Shown: positions 26,454 to 35,431, counted from the stretch's first letter. The stretch is DNA of 64,000 nt from Bradyrhizobium sp. Ec3.3 (GCF_000472925.1 NZ_AXAS01000021.1:95660-159659), one strand, 5' to 3'. The notes: generated from the letters alone by a model not told the origin. Translations and numbers: made by a program.

Positions 26454-27554
26454 TCAACGCGCTCGTAGCAGCGAGGGATCGAGCGGCGGAAGCCGGGCAG
26501 GATCGAACGGCGTCAGATCGACGCTGCGTGCTGCGCCTTCAGTGATCAATTCGGCAAACGCTTCACCGGTCGCTGGCGCATTGAGGATGCCCCACACATT
26601 ATGCCCGGTCGCAACGTAAAGGCCCTCGCAGTTCGGCACCCGGCCGATCAGCGGCAAGCCGTCTCGCGTGAGCGGGCGGAAGCAGGCTTGCCGCGCGATG
26701 ATCCTGTCGGCGCGAAACAGCGGCGACAGCCGTTCAGCGATCGCTTGCAGACGCTCGATCGCGTCCTGATCCGGCGTTACGGTCGCGGGGTCCACCGGTA
26801 GCGGCGCGACGTCCGAGAACGCTGTGATCAGCGTGCTGCCGTCCGCGCGCGGAAAAACCTCGATCGATATTGCGCCGCTGCTTTGCTCATACTCCAGGAA
26901 TAGCGCATCGGCCGGAACGTCCCTGCCGGTGTCGTACACGATGCTCGGACTTCGCTGCCCGTACACGGCAGGCAGTCGCATCCATTGGGTCGCCAGCAGC
27001 GACCATGGTCCGATGGCGATGACAACGCCATCCGCCTCGATGACGCCGCCATCGGTCTCGACGCCCTTCGCGGTCGTTCCATCCGCATCGCGCGCGATGC
27101 CGGTAACGCGTCCGCGCCGCAGCTCGGCGCCCTGAGCGAGCGCTGCGTTCATCATCGCCGAGGTGAACTTGCGCGGATGGACGATGGCCGTCGTATCCGT
27201 CGTGCCGAGCCGGTGCGCGATGACGACGCCACTGGACAGCCAGTCGAGTGCCGACGGCGTGCCACGCAGCGCGTCGTCCCCGGCGACGAAACCGCCATAG
27301 GCGGTCATGCGGCGGTAGGCCCAATTGCCTGCGACCTCGTGCGGCAGTTGCGTGTGAAGCACAAAGCTGCGCCGCGCCAGCGCATCAAGCGGCGTCCCGG
27401 CGCACCAGTCGAGCGCCAGGAATCCCCCAGCCTTGCCGGATGCCGCGGCGGCAACTTCGGTCCGTTCGACGACGACGACATCGACGCCACGCCGGCTGAG
27501 AAAATAAGCGGTGCAGGCGCCGATCACGCCGCCGCCGCAGATGACAACGCGCAT
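26454..27554 (-). CDS. FAD-dependent oxidoreductase of the DAO (glycine/D-amino acid oxidase) family
   Basis: A 366-residue flavoenzyme. The ATG at 27554 (MRVVICGGGVIGACTAYFLSR) sits right before the Rossmann dinucleotide-binding motif GGGVIG and follows GGGAAGACACG; the frame extends 15 codons upstream but without a better site. Other family parts: VVVERTEVAAAASGKAGGFLA, HPRKFTSAMMNAALAQGAELR, GVVIAIGPWS, and the C-terminal ACFRPLTRDGLPLIGRVP with ATGHNVWGILNAPATGE. It should oxidise a secondary or primary amine such as a D-amino acid, sarcosine or proline-like compound. It lies downstream of the Tat-exported SMP-30 gene on the same strand, but a strong hairpin separates them. Confidence 0.85.
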   Translation of the reverse strand: MRVVICGGGVIGACTAYFLSRRGVDVVVVERTEVAAAASGKAGGFLALDWCAGTPLDALARRSFVLHTQLPHEVAGNWAYRRMTAYGGFVAGDDALRGTPSALDWLSSGVVIAHRLGTTDTTAIVHPRKFTSAMMNAALAQGAELRRGRVTGIARDADGTTAKGVETDGGVIEADGVVIAIGPWSLLATQWMRLPAVYGQRSPSIVYDTGRDVPADALFLEYEQSSGAISIEVFPRADGSTLITAFSDVAPLPVDPATVTPDQDAIERLQAIAERLSPLFRADRIIARQACFRPLTRDGLPLIGRVPNCEGLYVATGHNVWGILNAPATGEAFAELITEGAARSVDLTPFDPARLPPLDPSLLRAR

Positions 27555-27607
27555 CGTGTCTTCCCTGGCAACCCCTTGACGCATCAAGGCGACTATCAAA
27601 ACAATTC

Positions 27608-27632
27608 GGCGCCGGCGGGGCCCGCCGGCGCC
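27608..27632 (-). terminator. Strong hairpin after the exported SMP-30 gene
   Basis: GGCGCCGGCGGG (27608-27619) and CCCGCCGGCGCC (27621-27632) are exact inverses and give a very stable stem about 30 bases past the leftward stop at 27662. There is no T-run; it is a probable terminator between the SMP-30 gene and the FAD oxidoreductase gene. Confidence 0.55.
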
Positions 27633-27661
27633 TGATCAAGATCCGGCTCGCTCGCGCCGCC

Positions 27662-28897
27662 TCAGCCTGGCCCTGCGCCCTGCGTCGCGGTGTACACGGC
27701 GTAGAGCGACTGGCTCGCGGCCATGAACAGACGGTTGCGCTTCGGGCCGCCGAAGCAGACGTTGCCGCACACCTCCGGCAGGCGGATGCGGCCGAGCAGC
27801 TTGCCCTCCGGCGACCACACCGTCACGCCGCTATAGCCGACGGCGCGCCCCGCATTGCTGGATGACCAGACATTGCCGTTGACGTCGCAGCGCACGCCAT
27901 CAGGCCCGCACTGCACGCCGTCGATCACGCAATCGGTGAAGCGCTTCTGGTTGGACAGCTTGTTGTCGCTGCCGACGTCGAACACGAAGATCTCGCCCTT
28001 TCCGCCCGCACCGGTATCGCCCGGACCCTTGCCGGTCGAGACGACATACAGCTTCTTGAAGTCGGGCGAGAAGCAGAGACCGTTGGGATCGGGCACCTGG
28101 TCCTCGCTGACCACGAGGTCGATGCGGCCACTGGGGTCGATGCGATAGCAATTGGTCGGCAGTTCGCGCTTGCCCGGCGTGAATCCGGCCGGCTGGCCAA
28201 TCCGCGGATTGAGCTTGCCGCCGGCATTGCTCGGACCGCCGGGACCATCCGGCTCGCCCTCATAGAGCTGGCCGCCATAGGGCGGGTCGGTGAACCAGTA
28301 GCTGCCGTCGGAATGCGCGACGACGTCGTTCGGTGAGTTCAGCTTCTTGCCCTGATAGGAGTCTGCGAGCACCGTGGCGGTGCCGTCATGCTCGTAGCGC
28401 GTGACGCGGCGTGTGAGATGCTCGCAGGAGAGCTGGCGGCCCTGGAAGTCGAAGGAGTTGCCGTTGGAGTTGTTGGACGGCATACGGAATACGCTGACGC
28501 GGCCGTCGTCCTCGGTCCAGCGCATCTGCCTGTTGTTGGGAATATCACTCCACAGCAGATAGCGGCCCTGCGCGCTCCACGCCGGGCCCTCGGCCCACAA
28601 CAGTCCGGTATGAAGCCGCTTGATCGCGGTGTTCGGTTGCGCGAGGTCGTTGAAGGACGGATCGACAGCGATGATGTCGGGGTCCCAGAAATAGGTGGTC
28701 GGCGCACCGTTTGGGCCGAAATCGCGCGGCGGCGTCGTGATCGTCGTCGGCGGCGCTGCCGGCGCGTTCTGCGCCAGCGCTGCGCCCGCGCCCGTCATGG
28801 TGGCGCCAGCTGCGATCGCAAGGCCCTGGACAAGTGATCGTCGTGAAAGCGTGGTGTCTGGATCGCGCTGCTCGGAATCGCATCGTTGGCGTGTCAT
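27662..28897 (-). CDS. SMP-30/gluconolactonase family protein, Tat-exported
   Basis: A 411-residue beta-propeller of the SMP-30 family. GGGAGG precedes the ATG at 28897. The N-terminus carries a twin-arginine signal, LSRRSLVQGLAIAAG, cleaved near ALAQNA, then a proline-rich stretch. The catalytic domain repeats the motifs of the protein at 18126-19028: LLWAEGPAWSAQGRYLLWSD, NNSNGNSFDFQGRQLSCEH, KLNSPNDVVAHSDGSYWFTDP, PNGLCFSPDFKKLYVVST and VRCDVNGNVW. Insertions (GGQLYEGEPDGPGGPSNAGG and others) make it longer. It should hydrolyse lactones or esters in the periplasm. Some exported relatives are annotated as gluconolactonases, but substrate is unproven. Confidence 0.87.
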   Translation of the reverse strand: MTRQRCDSEQRDPDTTLSRRSLVQGLAIAAGATMTGAGAALAQNAPAAPPTTITTPPRDFGPNGAPTTYFWDPDIIAVDPSFNDLAQPNTAIKRLHTGLLWAEGPAWSAQGRYLLWSDIPNNRQMRWTEDDGRVSVFRMPSNNSNGNSFDFQGRQLSCEHLTRRVTRYEHDGTATVLADSYQGKKLNSPNDVVAHSDGSYWFTDPPYGGQLYEGEPDGPGGPSNAGGKLNPRIGQPAGFTPGKRELPTNCYRIDPSGRIDLVVSEDQVPDPNGLCFSPDFKKLYVVSTGKGPGDTGAGGKGEIFVFDVGSDNKLSNQKRFTDCVIDGVQCGPDGVRCDVNGNVWSSSNAGRAVGYSGVTVWSPEGKLLGRIRLPEVCGNVCFGGPKRNRLFMAASQSLYAVYTATQGAGPG

Positions 28898-29319
28898 CGC
28901 TTCCTCCCGGTGGGGTTCGCCGGCCGGTTGATCCCGGCCGAGCAGGGTCAGGTTAGTCCGACCAGCGTCGAGTTGCGAGTGCGGCCATTCTTCTTCGCAC
29001 GGTTGAAGAGCGTGAGATTCAGAATGACATCGGCAGGTTCATAGGAGACCGGGTAAGCCATATTGACGTGTCGGTTCCGGGAAGTACCCATCTCAAGAAA
29101 AAATCAAGCACTTCTAAAGCCAAAAACACATGAAGGTACAGTCTGTTGAGATGGTTCTGTCGACTAATGACAGAGATCGCTCCTTCGGCAGCTCAAGAAC
29201 TGGGATCAAGATCCCTGTTGGTCCGCCAGCCACAGCCCGGCGAGCCCCGAAAGTCCAAGAGCAAATTTCAAGACCACTGGATGGCCTGTTCCGTGCAGTT
29301 TGGTCGTGACGGTGGTGTC
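28898..29319. promoter_or_regulatory. Divergent gene-free region between the SMP-30 gene and the receptor-cyclase pair
   Basis: This 422-base stretch is clearly more A/T-rich than its surroundings around 29085-29145 and holds no convincing gene; the open frame entering from 29146 lacks a ribosome site and merges with the next gene. Promoters for both directions should lie here. I see no clear palindromic operator. Confidence 0.4.
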
Positions 29320-30285
29320 ATGAAACGACGGGATTTCATTCGGCTCGTCGCCGGCGCAATGGCGTTTCCTGTGATTGCGCGCGCGCAAGAGGCACGGAAG
29401 ATCTATCGCATCTTCTGGATCTCCACGGGCTCCGAGCCGGATCCGTTCCTGGACGGCTTTCGCGATGGGCTGCGCTCGCTGGGATATGTCGAGGGCAAGA
29501 ACGTGGTTCTCGAGAAGCACTATGGCAATCCATCGGCGCTGCGCCAGGTCATTTCGCAACTGAGACGCGGCGACGTAGACCTTGCCGTTTCCAGTGGCCC
29601 GGCAACGCGCGCCATGGCTACGGTAAAGGACATCCCCGTCCTGTTTGCACTCAGCGGCGACCCGGTGGCTTTGGGGGTGGTCAAGAGCCTGGCGCAACCT
29701 GGCACCAATTTCACCGGCAGCACGTTCCTCTCGCTTGAGTTGGCGGGAAAGCGCGTTGAGCTGCTCAAGGACATTTGTCCCAGAATTCGCAGGCTCGCCG
29801 TTCTCTCGAACACGGACCATCCGGGGGAACCATCGGAGTGGCGCGCGACCCAGCAGACATGCGCCGGGCTGGACATCGTGCCGACCTATGTTCCCTTCTC
29901 CGGGGCGGGTGAACTAGACAATGCGCTCGAGGTGGCTGGTGACTCGGACGCCGACGCGATGCTCGTGTTTCCCGATGTCGTGACGATGGTCGATCGTGCG
30001 AAACTCGCGGAGTTCGCGCTGGCGCATCGGCTCCCTTCGATGTTCGGCTGGTCCGAGTACTGCGAGGCCGGCGGACTTTTGAGTTACGGCGCCAACCAGC
30101 GCGCGACCTATCGGTGGCTTGCGAACTACGCCGACCGGATCCTGCGCGGCGAAGATCCTGCCGTTCTTCCCGTCATCCGGCCTGAAAAATTCGAACTGGT
30201 GATCAATCTGAAGACGGCTCGGCTCCTGGGCGTAGAGCTGGATACATCTTCAATCCTGTTTCGCGCCAACAAGGTGATTTCCTGA
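29320..30285 (+). CDS. ABC-type substrate-binding protein (TrpX-like, PF04392-type), Tat-exported
   Basis: A 321-residue binding protein. I chose ATG 29320 because it opens a twin-arginine signal (MKRRDFIRLVAGAMAFPVIARAQ); the frame upstream is non-coding. The body matches the ABC_sub_bind family: FLDGFRDGLRSLGYVEGKNVV, PVLFALSGDPVALGVVKSLAQPGTNFTG, KRVELLKDICPRIRRLAVLSN, SMFGWSEYCEAGGLLSYGAN, and the C-terminal PVIRPEKFELVINLKTARLLGV. Family members bind tryptophan/tyrosine or unknown small ligands. No permease or ATPase is near. The receptor cyclase gene starts only 7 bases after its stop, so this protein may present a ligand to that receptor. Confidence 0.87.
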   Translation: MKRRDFIRLVAGAMAFPVIARAQEARKIYRIFWISTGSEPDPFLDGFRDGLRSLGYVEGKNVVLEKHYGNPSALRQVISQLRRGDVDLAVSSGPATRAMATVKDIPVLFALSGDPVALGVVKSLAQPGTNFTGSTFLSLELAGKRVELLKDICPRIRRLAVLSNTDHPGEPSEWRATQQTCAGLDIVPTYVPFSGAGELDNALEVAGDSDADAMLVFPDVVTMVDRAKLAEFALAHRLPSMFGWSEYCEAGGLLSYGANQRATYRWLANYADRILRGEDPAVLPVIRPEKFELVINLKTARLLGVELDTSSILFRANKVIS

Positions 30286-30292
30286 GATCGAT

Positions 30293-32098
30293 ATGCCAGA
30301 ATTCGTTGCGCAATCGTCATTGACTGCCCGTGGCGACGCGAAGCGGCCGCGTCGCTCCCTGTTTTTCAAGTACTTTGCGACCCTGTTCGTAGCAGCTGTC
30401 GTGCCTCTCATCCTTGGTGCGGTGATCGAAGCATCGTTCGGCTATCGCGACCAGCGCCGCCATATCAGCGAGGTTCTCCAGTCCGAGGCTCGCGGTGCGG
30501 CGGGCAGGATAGAGGCCTTCACCGATGAAATAAGCGATCAGCTGGGCTGGGTCGTGCAGTTTCCGTGGGCACAGGGAGACGACGACCGGCACAGGGTCGA
30601 TGCGTTGCGTCTCCTGCAGCAGGTGCCCGCAATCGTCTCAGTTTCGCTGCTCGACGAGACGGGGACCGAACGCGTTTTCGTGTCCAGGCTACGTCTTAAC
30701 AGGACCGGCCGCGGCATCGACCTGTCCGCAGATCCCGCTGTGATCGGCGCGCGTGCCAACAAGGTCTGGTATGGTCCCGTTCAATATCAGCACGAGTCCG
30801 AGCCATATATGAGGATCGCGGTCACCGGAAACCTTCCGGCCGCCGGGATTGCCATTGCCGAGGTCAACCTGAAGCTGATTTGGGATGTCATAGCAGCAAT
30901 AAGGATCGGTCAGACCGGCTATGCCATGATCGTCGACGATTCCGGGCAGCTGATCGCCCATCCAGACATCAGCCTGGTCCTGCGCGGCCGTACCGGTTCC
31001 ATCGATTTTGGCCGGATCAAATATCTTGTCGGCACCACGAGTCGTGGTGCCGTCATCACGGGGGACAAAGGCAATCCTGTCGTCGCGCTCTCGGTGCATG
31101 CAGCCGATATCGGCTGGACGGTGATCGCGATGCAGCCGATCGTGGAGGCGTTCGCACCGATCCGCGCGGCATTGTGGCGCTCGTCACTTCTGATTGCGCT
31201 CGGCGTGCTGATCGCGATCGCGCTGGCTTACTGGCGAGCGCACCGGATGTCCGGTCCGATCAAGCAATTGGAGGAGGGGGTCGAGCGGATCGGTACCGGA
31301 CATTTCGATCACCGCATTGGGATTTCCAGCCGCGACGAGTTGGAGCAATTGGCGATCCGCTTCAACGAGATGGCGTCGGAGCTGGCGATCTCGCAGCAGA
31401 AAACCGTCCGCATCGACCGGCTAAAGCAATTCCTTGCACCCCAGGTCGCCGAACTCGTCGAACATTCCGCCGAACTGCTCGAAGCGCAGCGGCGTGAAGT
31501 CGTCGTGGTTTTCGGTGATTTGCGCGGCTTCACGGCATTCTCCGCGCGCGCCGAACCGGACGCCATCATGGCGGTCCTGCGCGAATACTATGCGGCGGTG
31601 GGAGCCGTTACGACCCGCTATGAGGCCACGCTGATCCGCTTTGCCGGAGACGGCGTGATGCTGCTCGTCAACGCGCCGGTTGCCTGCGACAAGCCCGCGA
31701 ACCACGCCGTTCAGCTCGCGATCGATCTACAGGTCGCAGTGCAGTCGATTGCCGGGAAATGGTGCGCCGCAGGTCACGCGATCGGCTTCGGCGTCGGTAT
31801 CGCAATGGGAACGGCGACGGTCGGAACCGTTGGCTATGAGGGGCGGCTTGACTACACCGCCCTCGGCAATGTCGTCAACCTGGCGTCCCGGCTGTGTGGC
31901 CTGGCAAAGGATGCGCAAATCCTGACCGACAGGGTGGTCGCAGAAAAAGTGAAGGACGCTGTCCCCCTTGTCTCGATCGGGAAGCACGTCATCAAGGGTT
32001 ACGATCAGCCCTTGGAGATGTTTGCTGTCGCACAGGGCAACTTGCCCCTGACACGCCCGGATTCCGGGCTGCGCCGGCTGGAAATCGAAACTTTGTGA
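30293..32098 (+). CDS. Membrane receptor adenylate/guanylate cyclase (Cache-HAMP-cyclase)
   Basis: A 601-residue inner-membrane receptor. Order of parts: cytoplasmic basic tail, first membrane span about 26-48, periplasmic double-Cache-like sensor about 50-290 (hallmark GQTGYAMIVDDSGQLIAHPD at 206-225), second span about 294-314, HAMP about 315-370, short coiled linker, class III cyclase 400-580. In the cyclase the metal aspartates are D409 (FGDLRGFT) and D453 (AGDGVM), and the transition-state pair is N529 and R533 (VNLASR). The lysine that normally helps choose the purine is arginine, R449 (LIRFAGDG). It should make cAMP or cGMP on ligand binding. It forms a two-gene unit with the upstream binding protein. 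Confidence 0.88.
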   Translation: MPEFVAQSSLTARGDAKRPRRSLFFKYFATLFVAAVVPLILGAVIEASFGYRDQRRHISEVLQSEARGAAGRIEAFTDEISDQLGWVVQFPWAQGDDDRHRVDALRLLQQVPAIVSVSLLDETGTERVFVSRLRLNRTGRGIDLSADPAVIGARANKVWYGPVQYQHESEPYMRIAVTGNLPAAGIAIAEVNLKLIWDVIAAIRIGQTGYAMIVDDSGQLIAHPDISLVLRGRTGSIDFGRIKYLVGTTSRGAVITGDKGNPVVALSVHAADIGWTVIAMQPIVEAFAPIRAALWRSSLLIALGVLIAIALAYWRAHRMSGPIKQLEEGVERIGTGHFDHRIGISSRDELEQLAIRFNEMASELAISQQKTVRIDRLKQFLAPQVAELVEHSAELLEAQRREVVVVFGDLRGFTAFSARAEPDAIMAVLREYYAAVGAVTTRYEATLIRFAGDGVMLLVNAPVACDKPANHAVQLAIDLQVAVQSIAGKWCAAGHAIGFGVGIAMGTATVGTVGYEGRLDYTALGNVVNLASRLCGLAKDAQILTDRVVAEKVKDAVPLVSIGKHVIKGYDQPLEMFAVAQGNLPLTRPDSGLRRLEIETL

Positions 32099-32225
32099 GC
32101 TGGGAGTCTGCGGCATGGCGCGCGCTCGTGCGCGTTGACACGCGGCGACAAAGACATACGCTGCGCGCGGATGAAAATGAGACCGCGTGCGAGAGCCGCG
32201 CGGAAAAAAGAGAGCAACATTCATC

Positions 32226-33251
32226 ATGGTTTCACAATCACAACTGCCGCGCCGCAAACTAGGCCGGACCGGACTTGAGGTCTCTGTCCTCGGCTTCGGG
32301 ACCGCCCCGCTCGGCGACCTTTTCCTCAGGCTTGACGACCAGACCGCGATTGCCGCCGCGGAGCGGGCGTTCGAACTCGGCGTCAATCTGCTCGACACCT
32401 CGCCGCTCTATGGCTACGGCCTGTCGGAGCACCGCTGCGGCACCGCACTGCGGCGCGTGGCCCGCGAGGACGTCGTCCTCTGCACCAAGGTCGGACGCTG
32501 GATGGACGCGTTTCATCGACCAGAGAACCGGTCGGGCTTCGTCGGCGGCCAGCCCCACAGCGCCGTGGTCGACTATTCCTATGACGGCACGATGCGCTCG
32601 GTGGAGCAGTCGCTGCTGCGGCTCGGCACCGACCGGATCGACCTATTGCTGATCCACGACGTCGACGTCTGGACGCATGGCGCAGCAGCGATCGAGGACC
32701 GGTTTCGTGAGGCGATGTCCGGCGCCTATGTGGCGCTCGACAAGCTCCGCTCGGAGGGCGTGGTCGCAGGCATCGGGGTCGGCGTGAACGAAGCCGGCAT
32801 GTGCGTGCGCTTTGCCAAGGCCGGCACGTTCGACGTGATGCTGCTGGCTGGCCGCTATTCGCTGCTCGAGCAACCGGCGCTGAAGGAATTCTTGCCGCTG
32901 GCGCTTGAGCAGGGCATCGCCGTGCTGCTCGGCGGTGTCTTTAATTCGGGCATTCTCGCTACCGGTGCCGTCAAGGGCGCCAAGTACAACTATCAGGACG
33001 CGCCACCGGAGATCATGGCGAAGGTCGCCGAGATCCAGCGCGTCTGCGAGGCCCATCGCGTCGCGCTGCCGACGGCCGCCGTGCACTTCGCGCTCGGCCA
33101 TCCTGCCGTGGCGAGCGTGGTGCTGGGGGCGCATAGTCCAGAGGAGGTCGAGCGCAACGTGGCAGCGCTCACCACCAAGGTGCCGAGCGCGCTCTGGGCC
33201 GATCTGAAGGCCGCGCGCCTGCTCGATGCGGATGCGCCCGTGCCCGCGTAA
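32226..33251 (+). CDS. Aldo/keto reductase (sugar or pyridoxal dehydrogenase type)
   Basis: A 341-residue NAD(P)-dependent TIM-barrel enzyme. Start ATG 32226 (MVSQSQLPRRKLGRTGLEVS). Catalytic tetrad residues are visible: D and Y in NLLDTSPLYGYGLSEH, K in LCTKVGR, H in LLLIHDVDVW. The central FHRPENRSGF... and SYDGTMRSVEQSLLRLGTDRIDLL segments match the subgroup containing D-threo-aldose 1-dehydrogenase, L-fucose dehydrogenase and pyridoxal dehydrogenase. Its neighbours are sugar importers, and a FucU-type mutarotase is encoded at 37402, so oxidation of fucose, arabinose or galactose to a lactone is a sensible guess. The substrate cannot be fixed by sequence alone. Confidence 0.85.
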   Translation: MVSQSQLPRRKLGRTGLEVSVLGFGTAPLGDLFLRLDDQTAIAAAERAFELGVNLLDTSPLYGYGLSEHRCGTALRRVAREDVVLCTKVGRWMDAFHRPENRSGFVGGQPHSAVVDYSYDGTMRSVEQSLLRLGTDRIDLLLIHDVDVWTHGAAAIEDRFREAMSGAYVALDKLRSEGVVAGIGVGVNEAGMCVRFAKAGTFDVMLLAGRYSLLEQPALKEFLPLALEQGIAVLLGGVFNSGILATGAVKGAKYNYQDAPPEIMAKVAEIQRVCEAHRVALPTAAVHFALGHPAVASVVLGAHSPEEVERNVAALTTKVPSALWADLKAARLLDADAPVPA

Positions 33252-33266
33252 GCGCGTCGATCGGCG

Positions 33267-34193
33267 CTATTTTCCGGCGCCCGTCGTCAGGCCGCTGACG
33301 ATGTAGCGCTCGAGGAAGATGCCGACCACGACGAGCGGCGCGATCGCCGCTGTCGACAGCGCCGCCATCGACCACCAGTTGATGCCCTGTGAGCCGGTCT
33401 GGCTCGCCACCATCACCGGCAGCGTCTTCGCGTCGGTGCTGGTGAGGAGGGCGGCAAAGAAATATTCGTTCCAGCATAACACCAGCGAGAGGATGAACGC
33501 GGCGACCATGCCGGGCACCGCGAGTGGAAGGATGATGCGCAGGAACGCGCCCCAGGTCGACAGGCCGTCCACGAAGGCTGCCTCATCGAGCTCGATCGGA
33601 ATCGCGTTGAACTGGTCGCGCATGATCCAGATGACGATCGGCAGCACCGTCAGCGTGTAGAGCAGGATCAGGCCAAACGTGGTGTCGAGCAGCGCCAGGG
33701 CCTTGTAGAGCACGAGGAAGGGCAGGGCGAGCACGACCGGCGGCAGGATGAGTTGCGACATGAAGAAGAACAGGATGTCGTCATTACGCATCCAGGCGAA
33801 TTTGTAGCGGAAGCGGCTGAGACCATAGGCCGCGAGCGAGCCGAGGATCAGTGCCAGGATCGACGCGCCGACCGAGGTGATGATGCTGTTGACGAAGCGG
33901 TTCATGAATTCGGAACGCGCGGTCGAGGTCCCGAACAGCGTATCTGGCGAGAGGCCGAGCGAGCGCCAGCCTTTCCAGTCCGGCTGGAAATCGACCCAGG
34001 GGATCAGGTGCGCCTGAGTCACATCGACCGCCGATTTGAACGACGTCGTGACGGTCCAGTAGATCGGAAACAGGCAGATGAAGGTCCAGAGCAGCAATGC
34101 GGCGTAAATCAGCGCGCGGCCCAGCATTCGCCTGGCGCGCGGCGCGGCGGGACGCTTTCGGATGGGATTCGGTGCCACGGTCGAAATAGCCAA
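33267..34193 (-). CDS. Carbohydrate ABC permease, MalG type
   Basis: A 308-residue CUT1 permease with six membrane spans. The start at 34193 is a TTG, supported by AAGGAG nine bases before it. MalG-like features: LLWTFICLFPIYWTVTTSFK, FVNSIITSVGASILALILGSLAAYGLSRF, and the coupling loop ELDEAAFVDGLSTWGAFLRIILPLAVPG (EAA motif), then NWWSMAALSTAAIAPLVVVGIFLERYIVSGLTTGAGK in part at the C-terminus. It pairs with the MalF-type permease encoded 22 bases upstream. No CUT1 ATPase (MsmK/UgpC type) is encoded nearby. Confidence 0.9.
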   Translation of the reverse strand: MAISTVAPNPIRKRPAAPRARRMLGRALIYAALLLWTFICLFPIYWTVTTSFKSAVDVTQAHLIPWVDFQPDWKGWRSLGLSPDTLFGTSTARSEFMNRFVNSIITSVGASILALILGSLAAYGLSRFRYKFAWMRNDDILFFFMSQLILPPVVLALPFLVLYKALALLDTTFGLILLYTLTVLPIVIWIMRDQFNAIPIELDEAAFVDGLSTWGAFLRIILPLAVPGMVAAFILSLVLCWNEYFFAALLTSTDAKTLPVMVASQTGSQGINWWSMAALSTAAIAPLVVVGIFLERYIVSGLTTGAGK

Positions 34194-34215
34194 GCGCTCA
34201 AACTCCTTTTCCGAC

Positions 34216-35349
34216 CTAGACGACCTTCTGCGTCCAGCGCTTCGAGGCGCGCAACATCAGCGTCAGCAGCACGATGATCAGCAGCAGGTAGACCATGGCG
34301 AGCGCCGTGCCGTATCCGACGTTCGAGCGGTCGCGGTAGACGCGGTAGATGAAGCTCGACACCGTGTCGGTGGCGCCGCCCGGGCCGCCGGCCGTCACGT
34401 TGATCACGATGTCGGCGAGCTTCAGCTTGAAGATGATACGGATGATCAGGACCGTGATGCTGACCGGCAGCATGATCGGAAAGGTCACGTGCCAGAATGA
34501 TTGCCAGCCATTCGCGCCGTCGACCTTGGCCGCTTCCTGCACCTCCTTCGGCATCGCTTGCAGGCCTGCGAGCAGGATGATCATGATGAAGGGGATCGAA
34601 ACCCAGGCGTCCATCGCCTGGATGCTGAAGCGCGCCATCCACGGCGAGGCGAAGAATGCCGGATTGTCCCAGCCGAGATAGCGCGCCAGCGTCGCCGCCG
34701 GGCCGAAGCGATATTCCAGCAGCGACTTGCCGATCATCCAGCTCACGGCGACGGGGCTGAGCATCATCGGCAGCAGGAAGACCACCCGGAAGAGTTTTCG
34801 CGCCCGGATCTCGGCGCTAAGCAGCAGCGCCAGTCCGAACGCGATCGCGTATTCGCCGAGCACCGCGACGGTGTAGAAAACCATGTTGCCGAGCGCGTTC
34901 CAGTAATAGGTGTCGTTCAGCATTCCCTTCAGATTATCGAAGCCGGAAAAGCGCGGGCCCTCGATCGAGCTGAGATTCCAGTCGAGCGAGGCGATGTAGA
35001 GGCCGAAGATCGTTGGGAAGATCACGACTGCGACGGTGAAGAACACCGCCGGCAGCAAAAACAGCGCACGATGGCCACGCTCGCCGCGGGTCAAAATCTG
35101 TCCGGCGCCAAATGCCACGGCCCAGACGAGATAAGCGATGAGGATCGGCCGCCAATCGGAAAATCCGGCGGTCATTGTGCCGGTCGTGTGCAAGACCTGA
35201 ATGAGGGCGACAAGCAGGAAGCCGAGCGAGGCCAGCAGAACAAGCGCGCGGCCGGCGGCCTTCCTGCTGCCGGGGGCGCGCTTCGTCGCCGGCTGGTGGT
35301 GCGCATCGTCGCTAACGGGTGCGGAATTCTGCATCGAGATGAGTCGCAT
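34216..35349 (-). CDS. Carbohydrate ABC permease, MalF type
   Basis: A 377-residue CUT1 permease. It begins at 35349, or possibly 15 bases later at 35334; both have weak ribosome sites. A long cytoplasmic and two-span N-terminal extension (about residues 1-95) precedes the conserved core: VIFPTIFGLYIASLDWNLS, YWNALGNMVFYTVAVLGEYAIAFGLALLLS, VFLLPMMLSPVAVSWMIG, and the EAA loop MPKEVQEAAKVDGANGWQSFWHVTFP. It forms the channel with the MalG-type protein and takes its ligand from the 552-residue binding protein encoded upstream, with a hairpin between the genes. Confidence 0.9.
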   Translation of the reverse strand: MRLISMQNSAPVSDDAHHQPATKRAPGSRKAAGRALVLLASLGFLLVALIQVLHTTGTMTAGFSDWRPILIAYLVWAVAFGAGQILTRGERGHRALFLLPAVFFTVAVVIFPTIFGLYIASLDWNLSSIEGPRFSGFDNLKGMLNDTYYWNALGNMVFYTVAVLGEYAIAFGLALLLSAEIRARKLFRVVFLLPMMLSPVAVSWMIGKSLLEYRFGPAATLARYLGWDNPAFFASPWMARFSIQAMDAWVSIPFIMIILLAGLQAMPKEVQEAAKVDGANGWQSFWHVTFPIMLPVSITVLIIRIIFKLKLADIVINVTAGGPGGATDTVSSFIYRVYRDRSNVGYGTALAMVYLLLIIVLLTLMLRASKRWTQKVV

Positions 35350-35380
35350 TCAGTGCCGGTTCTGTCGCCGGGCAAGTTTT

Positions 35381-35405
35381 CGGCTGGCGCCGGGGGCGCC
35401 AGCCG
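35381..35405 (-). terminator. Intra-operon hairpin between the CUT1 binding protein and malF-type gene
   Basis: CGGCTGGCGCC (35381-35391) and GGCGCCAGCCG (35395-35405) form a perfect 11-base stem with a 3-base loop, 26 bases past the leftward stop at 35432 and shortly before the permease start. No T-run is present. It is likely to set the ratio of binding protein to permease. Confidence 0.55.
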
Positions 35406-35431
35406 AGGGTAGATGATCTCGCGTAAGCGCG

